Source of the DNA: Liminaster sp964567855
Lineage (GTDB): Bacteria; Bacteroidota; Bacteroidia; Bacteroidales; UBA3663
Length of the DNA: 7,811 nucleotides
Direction: 5' to 3'
Assembly (NCBI GenBank): GCA_964567855.1
Contig: CAZMOE010000061.1
Span: 1-7,811 of the forward strand
Below the pieces are notes generated by a model that made no database searches, was not told where the DNA came from, and saw only the letters and a program-made list of their open reading frames with translations. The translations under genes were made by a program, and so were the position numbers. Positions 5,316 to 7,811 of the stretch are shown piece after piece. Each line of letters begins with the position of its first letter. The stretch's first letter is position 1.

Positions 5316-7613
5316 ATGGAAAGCAGAAGTGTCGCCTTGCGCGACTATCAGCAGGTGATGAAGAGCCGCCTTTTCGAGGCATGGAGGACTCACCGGAGTG
5401 TGATGGTGCAGATGCCGACGGGAACTGGCAAGACGCATGTGCTGGCCTCGGTGATTGGGGAGTTTTCAGAGGCCCCGGAACGGGCTTCGGCAGAAAGAAA
5501 AGAGGAAGTTTGGATCATTGCTCACCGCCGCGAGCTGGTGTCGCAGATCGGGGGGACGGTTGCACGGTATGGCATCGGCGACGAACGGGTTACGGTTCGC
5601 GCGATGTCCATCCAGTGGCTGTCACGGCATTGGGAGGATGTGGCCGGGCATCCCGTCCTCATTGTCATCGACGAGGCGCACCATGCCTTGGCTGCCACCT
5701 ATATGGAGATGTGGCGGCGCTACCCGTCGGTCCGGAAACTTGGGCTGACGGCGACCCCCTGCCGGATGGACCGGCGTGGCTTTACCGGCCTGTTCGACAC
5801 GCTGCTCACGTCGTGGAGTATCGCGGATTTCATCCTCAAGGGACATTTGTCCCTGTTCGACTATTTCACGATCTGTTCCGACAGCCGTGAGCAGCGCCTG
5901 ATCGACGCACTTGGAAAGTGCGGTGCCGACGGCGACTACCAGGTAAAGGAGATGGAATCTGTGCTGAACCACCGTCAAAGTATCTCCCGTCTGTATTCCA
6001 GTGTGGTACGGTATGCCTGCGGCCGGAAGGGAATCGTATATGCCATCAGCATCTCCCATGCCCGCCGGATCGCGGCCTATTACAGGGATCGCGGTCTCCC
6101 GGCGGAAGCCATCGACAGCCGGACACCGCCGCCGGAGCGTCATCGTCTGGTGGAGGCGTTCCGGCGTGGCGCATTGCAGGTGCTTGTGAACGTGGACGTC
6201 TTCAGCGAAGGATTCGATTGCCCCGACGTGGAGTTTGTCCAGCTGGCCCGTCCGACATTGTCGCTGTCGAAATACCTGCAGCAGGTAGGACGCGGACTGC
6301 GGCGTTCGGCCGGGAAGGAGACGTGCGTGCTGATCGACAATGTGGGGCTTTACCGGGTGTTCGGACTGCCGACGGCAACGTGGGACTGGGAGGCCATGTT
6401 CCGAGGAGAGGCATCGGGCAAGCGGGCGCCTGTTGCGTCGGCACGGCAAGCGACGATACATTCGACCGAGCCATCCGAGGCGGCGGAGGAAGGGGGCCGG
6501 ATGCAGCTGGTCGTGTCTCACGAACACCTGCAGGAGGTACTCAGGCAGTCGGACACGGATCCGGCACACCGGGAAGCGGCGGTACCGGTGTTAACGGCCT
6601 GGCAGGACAGGACACAAGGACTGTGGGGGCTGAGGTTGGGGGCGAAAAAACTCACGGAGGCGCTGTATATCGAAGAGCCGCTCATCCGCTATGGTCTGGC
6701 GGCGGTAAGAGGCCGGGACCGGCAATGCGCTGTGGTGGATTCGGCAGGCACTACGGTCAAGGCCCTCGGGCACTGCCGGACGATGCGCTTTACCCGAAAC
6801 CGCTTCCTGCATTCCCTATTGAACGATTGGCGGGAATGCTATACCGACCTGCTCAGTTTGCGGACCTATGAGGGACGTCCCGAAGTGAAACGCTACGGCG
6901 GCATCGAACTTCTGAAACAGGGCCATGTGATTTACAGCCGCACGCGACGGGTGTATGAGAATGCCCTGCATGTCGACCGCTACCGGATTTTCTCCCACGG
7001 CTTCTATCTGACAATCGCCGATCCCCGAGGCCCGGAATCCGTACATCCGACGGCCGGGTTCCCTTGCACAGTCAAAGGCGGGTACGCCTGCCTGCTGGAA
7101 GGCGATAGCGAGAATTACTATTGGATGCACCTTCTTCTGGCTGACGGCAGTATCATCGTGACGGACGATGACGGACGGTATTACCATGTCGAAGAGGGGC
7201 GGGAGAAAACCTATATCGGCATCTGCGGGACCGCCGGGCAGGACGCCGGTTGCCAGACAAGGATAGAAGAGCTGATCCGCCGGGCGAAAGCGGCGGAACT
7301 TCGTCAGGAGGCTGCGAAGGAGGAGAAACGCCGCCAGCTGTTCGCGGCCTTTCCGGACGCGATACCTTTCCGGTCGGGGATGAAATGGGGGTTGAAGGTC
7401 GGCGGTCGTGTCATCGTTCCTCCTATCTATCGGAATCTCCGTCCCCCTGTTGGTCGGTATTGCGCCGTAGAGGAAAGTTATAGCCGGTGGGGGATCATCG
7501 CCCTGGACGGCAAGGTGATTGTCGAGCCGAAATACCCGGAGGTGGCGATCGCCGACAACGGGACTGCCGTGCTGACCTCGGTGACGGGGAAGAGCATATC
7601 GGTGAAGCTGTGA
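5316..7613 (+). CDS. Superfamily 2 DEAH-box helicase with C-terminal WG repeats (765 residues)
   Basis: An ATP-driven nucleic-acid helicase or translocase of the SSL2/COG1061 type. RecA domain 1: ALRDYQQ (7-13), motif I MPTGTGKT (33-40), motif Ia IIAHRREL (67-74), motif II DEAH (119-122), motif III LTATP (144-148). RecA domain 2: GIVYAISISHA (239-249), motif V VDVFSEGFDCPD (293-304), motif VI YLQQVGRGLRR (320-330). All catalytic motifs are intact. After about residue 400 a non-helicase region contains WG-type beta units: GLWGLRLGAKKLTEALY (435-451), and MKWGLKVGGRVIVPPIY (689-705) with SRWGIIALDGKVIVEPKY (723-740) at the very end. A charged helix (649-676) precedes the last pair. ATG 5316 is chosen because the conserved domain begins there; the in-frame extension to a TTG at 5211 looks non-coding. 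The WG part may bind a partner or nucleic acid. DNA-repair, RNA or defence roles are all possible; the sequence does not decide. Confidence 0.92.
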   Translation: MESRSVALRDYQQVMKSRLFEAWRTHRSVMVQMPTGTGKTHVLASVIGEFSEAPERASAERKEEVWIIAHRRELVSQIGGTVARYGIGDERVTVRAMSIQWLSRHWEDVAGHPVLIVIDEAHHALAATYMEMWRRYPSVRKLGLTATPCRMDRRGFTGLFDTLLTSWSIADFILKGHLSLFDYFTICSDSREQRLIDALGKCGADGDYQVKEMESVLNHRQSISRLYSSVVRYACGRKGIVYAISISHARRIAAYYRDRGLPAEAIDSRTPPPERHRLVEAFRRGALQVLVNVDVFSEGFDCPDVEFVQLARPTLSLSKYLQQVGRGLRRSAGKETCVLIDNVGLYRVFGLPTATWDWEAMFRGEASGKRAPVASARQATIHSTEPSEAAEEGGRMQLVVSHEHLQEVLRQSDTDPAHREAAVPVLTAWQDRTQGLWGLRLGAKKLTEALYIEEPLIRYGLAAVRGRDRQCAVVDSAGTTVKALGHCRTMRFTRNRFLHSLLNDWRECYTDLLSLRTYEGRPEVKRYGGIELLKQGHVIYSRTRRVYENALHVDRYRIFSHGFYLTIADPRGPESVHPTAGFPCTVKGGYACLLEGDSENYYWMHLLLADGSIIVTDDDGRYYHVEEGREKTYIGICGTAGQDAGCQTRIEELIRRAKAAELRQEAAKEEKRRQLFAAFPDAIPFRSGMKWGLKVGGRVIVPPIYRNLRPPVGRYCAVEESYSRWGIIALDGKVIVEPKYPEVAIADNGTAVLTSVTGKSISVKL

Positions 7614-7733
7614 GGGCGATCGCATTTTACCTGTTCCTTCTGTCGGAGCACCGGTAAATGGGCAGGAGGTACCTTCGGTAACGGGGAGAATATAATGAAA
7701 ACGTGCGCCATGCGTGTTGCAATGGAGTAGAAT

Positions 7734-7750
7734 GGCCGGAACGGCTTTTT
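7734..7750 (+). terminator. Weak intrinsic terminator downstream of the helicase
   Basis: GGCCG (7734-7738) pairs with CGGCT (7742-7746, outer G-U) around a GAA loop and runs directly into five T residues (7746-7750). It lies 120 bases after the helicase stop. The stem is short, but the T-run is in the right place. The stretch 7614-7733 between them holds no gene that I can support. Confidence 0.5.
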
Positions 7751-7811
7751 CCATACCTGAGGCCGCCATATAAGAAGCGTCATATCGCTTGACAGGGATA
7801 TGTATCGGAGT

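Noticed and set aside
5622..6569. Long open frame on the minus strand opposite the helicase (also 6816-7769).
   Set aside because: Arginine- and proline-rich shadow translation of a GC-rich gene; no motifs, and the plus strand carries a complete helicase.
7690..7697. TATAAT resembling a sigma-70 -10 box.
   Set aside because: Bacteroidota promoters use a different -7 element, no -33 partner is visible, and no gene follows in the window.
7695..7730. An 11-residue frame (MKTCAMRVAME) with a purine-rich stretch upstream and the terminator just after it.
   Set aside because: Too short to separate from chance; the leader-peptide look has no downstream gene in view to support it.

Overview
The window looks like a piece of a Bacteroidales (Bacteroidota) chromosome. 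The evidence is the AT-rich leaders in front of start codons, promoter -7 elements of the Bacteroidota type TAnnTTTG, ATPases of the DUF4143 class that are abundant in gut Bacteroidales, and capsule-type sugar genes. The genus cannot be fixed from sequence alone. The GC-rich right half would suit a higher-GC member such as an Alistipes-like organism, but that is inference.

Base composition splits the window in two. Roughly 1-3690 is AT-rich (one 60-base line counted by hand at 2281 is about 42 % GC). Roughly 3900-7811 is GC-rich (line 5641 is about 65 % GC). The switch falls in the gene-free stretch 3598-3869. The left half reads as a mosaic, variable surface-polysaccharide region; the right half reads as the resident chromosome.

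Layout: (1) 2-373 (+), the 3' part of a WcaF-like hexapeptide acetyltransferase whose natural end seems lost. (2) 249-813 (-), a wrecked AAA/DUF4143 ATPase with intact N-terminal motifs and C-terminal tail, a missing middle and a separate frameshift. (3) About 1085-1294 (+), a second, closely related acetyltransferase fragment. (4) 1267-2568 (-), an intact 433-residue AAA_14/DUF4143 ATPase, with 2.4 copies of a 33-bp dyad-containing tandem repeat running into its start codon. (5) 2669-3136 and 3133-3597 (+), an overlapping PssD/PssE (Alg14/Alg13-like) two-component glycosyltransferase pair. (6) 3870-4673 (+), a GT2 glycosyltransferase followed by a strong hairpin. (7) 4950-5087 (+), a 45-residue one-helix membrane protein. 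(8) 5316-7613 (+), a 765-residue superfamily 2 DEAH helicase whose C-terminus carries WG-type beta repeats, followed by a weak terminator.

How the genes fit together: the acetyltransferase pieces, PssD/PssE and the GT2 enzyme belong to building and decorating a surface polysaccharide repeat unit. The two ATPases are probably accessory insertions of unknown role. Both sit convergent to, and run into the 3' part of, an acetyltransferase-like sequence, and both carry short tandem dyads at their promoters. The helicase and the small membrane protein have no visible link to the polysaccharide genes.
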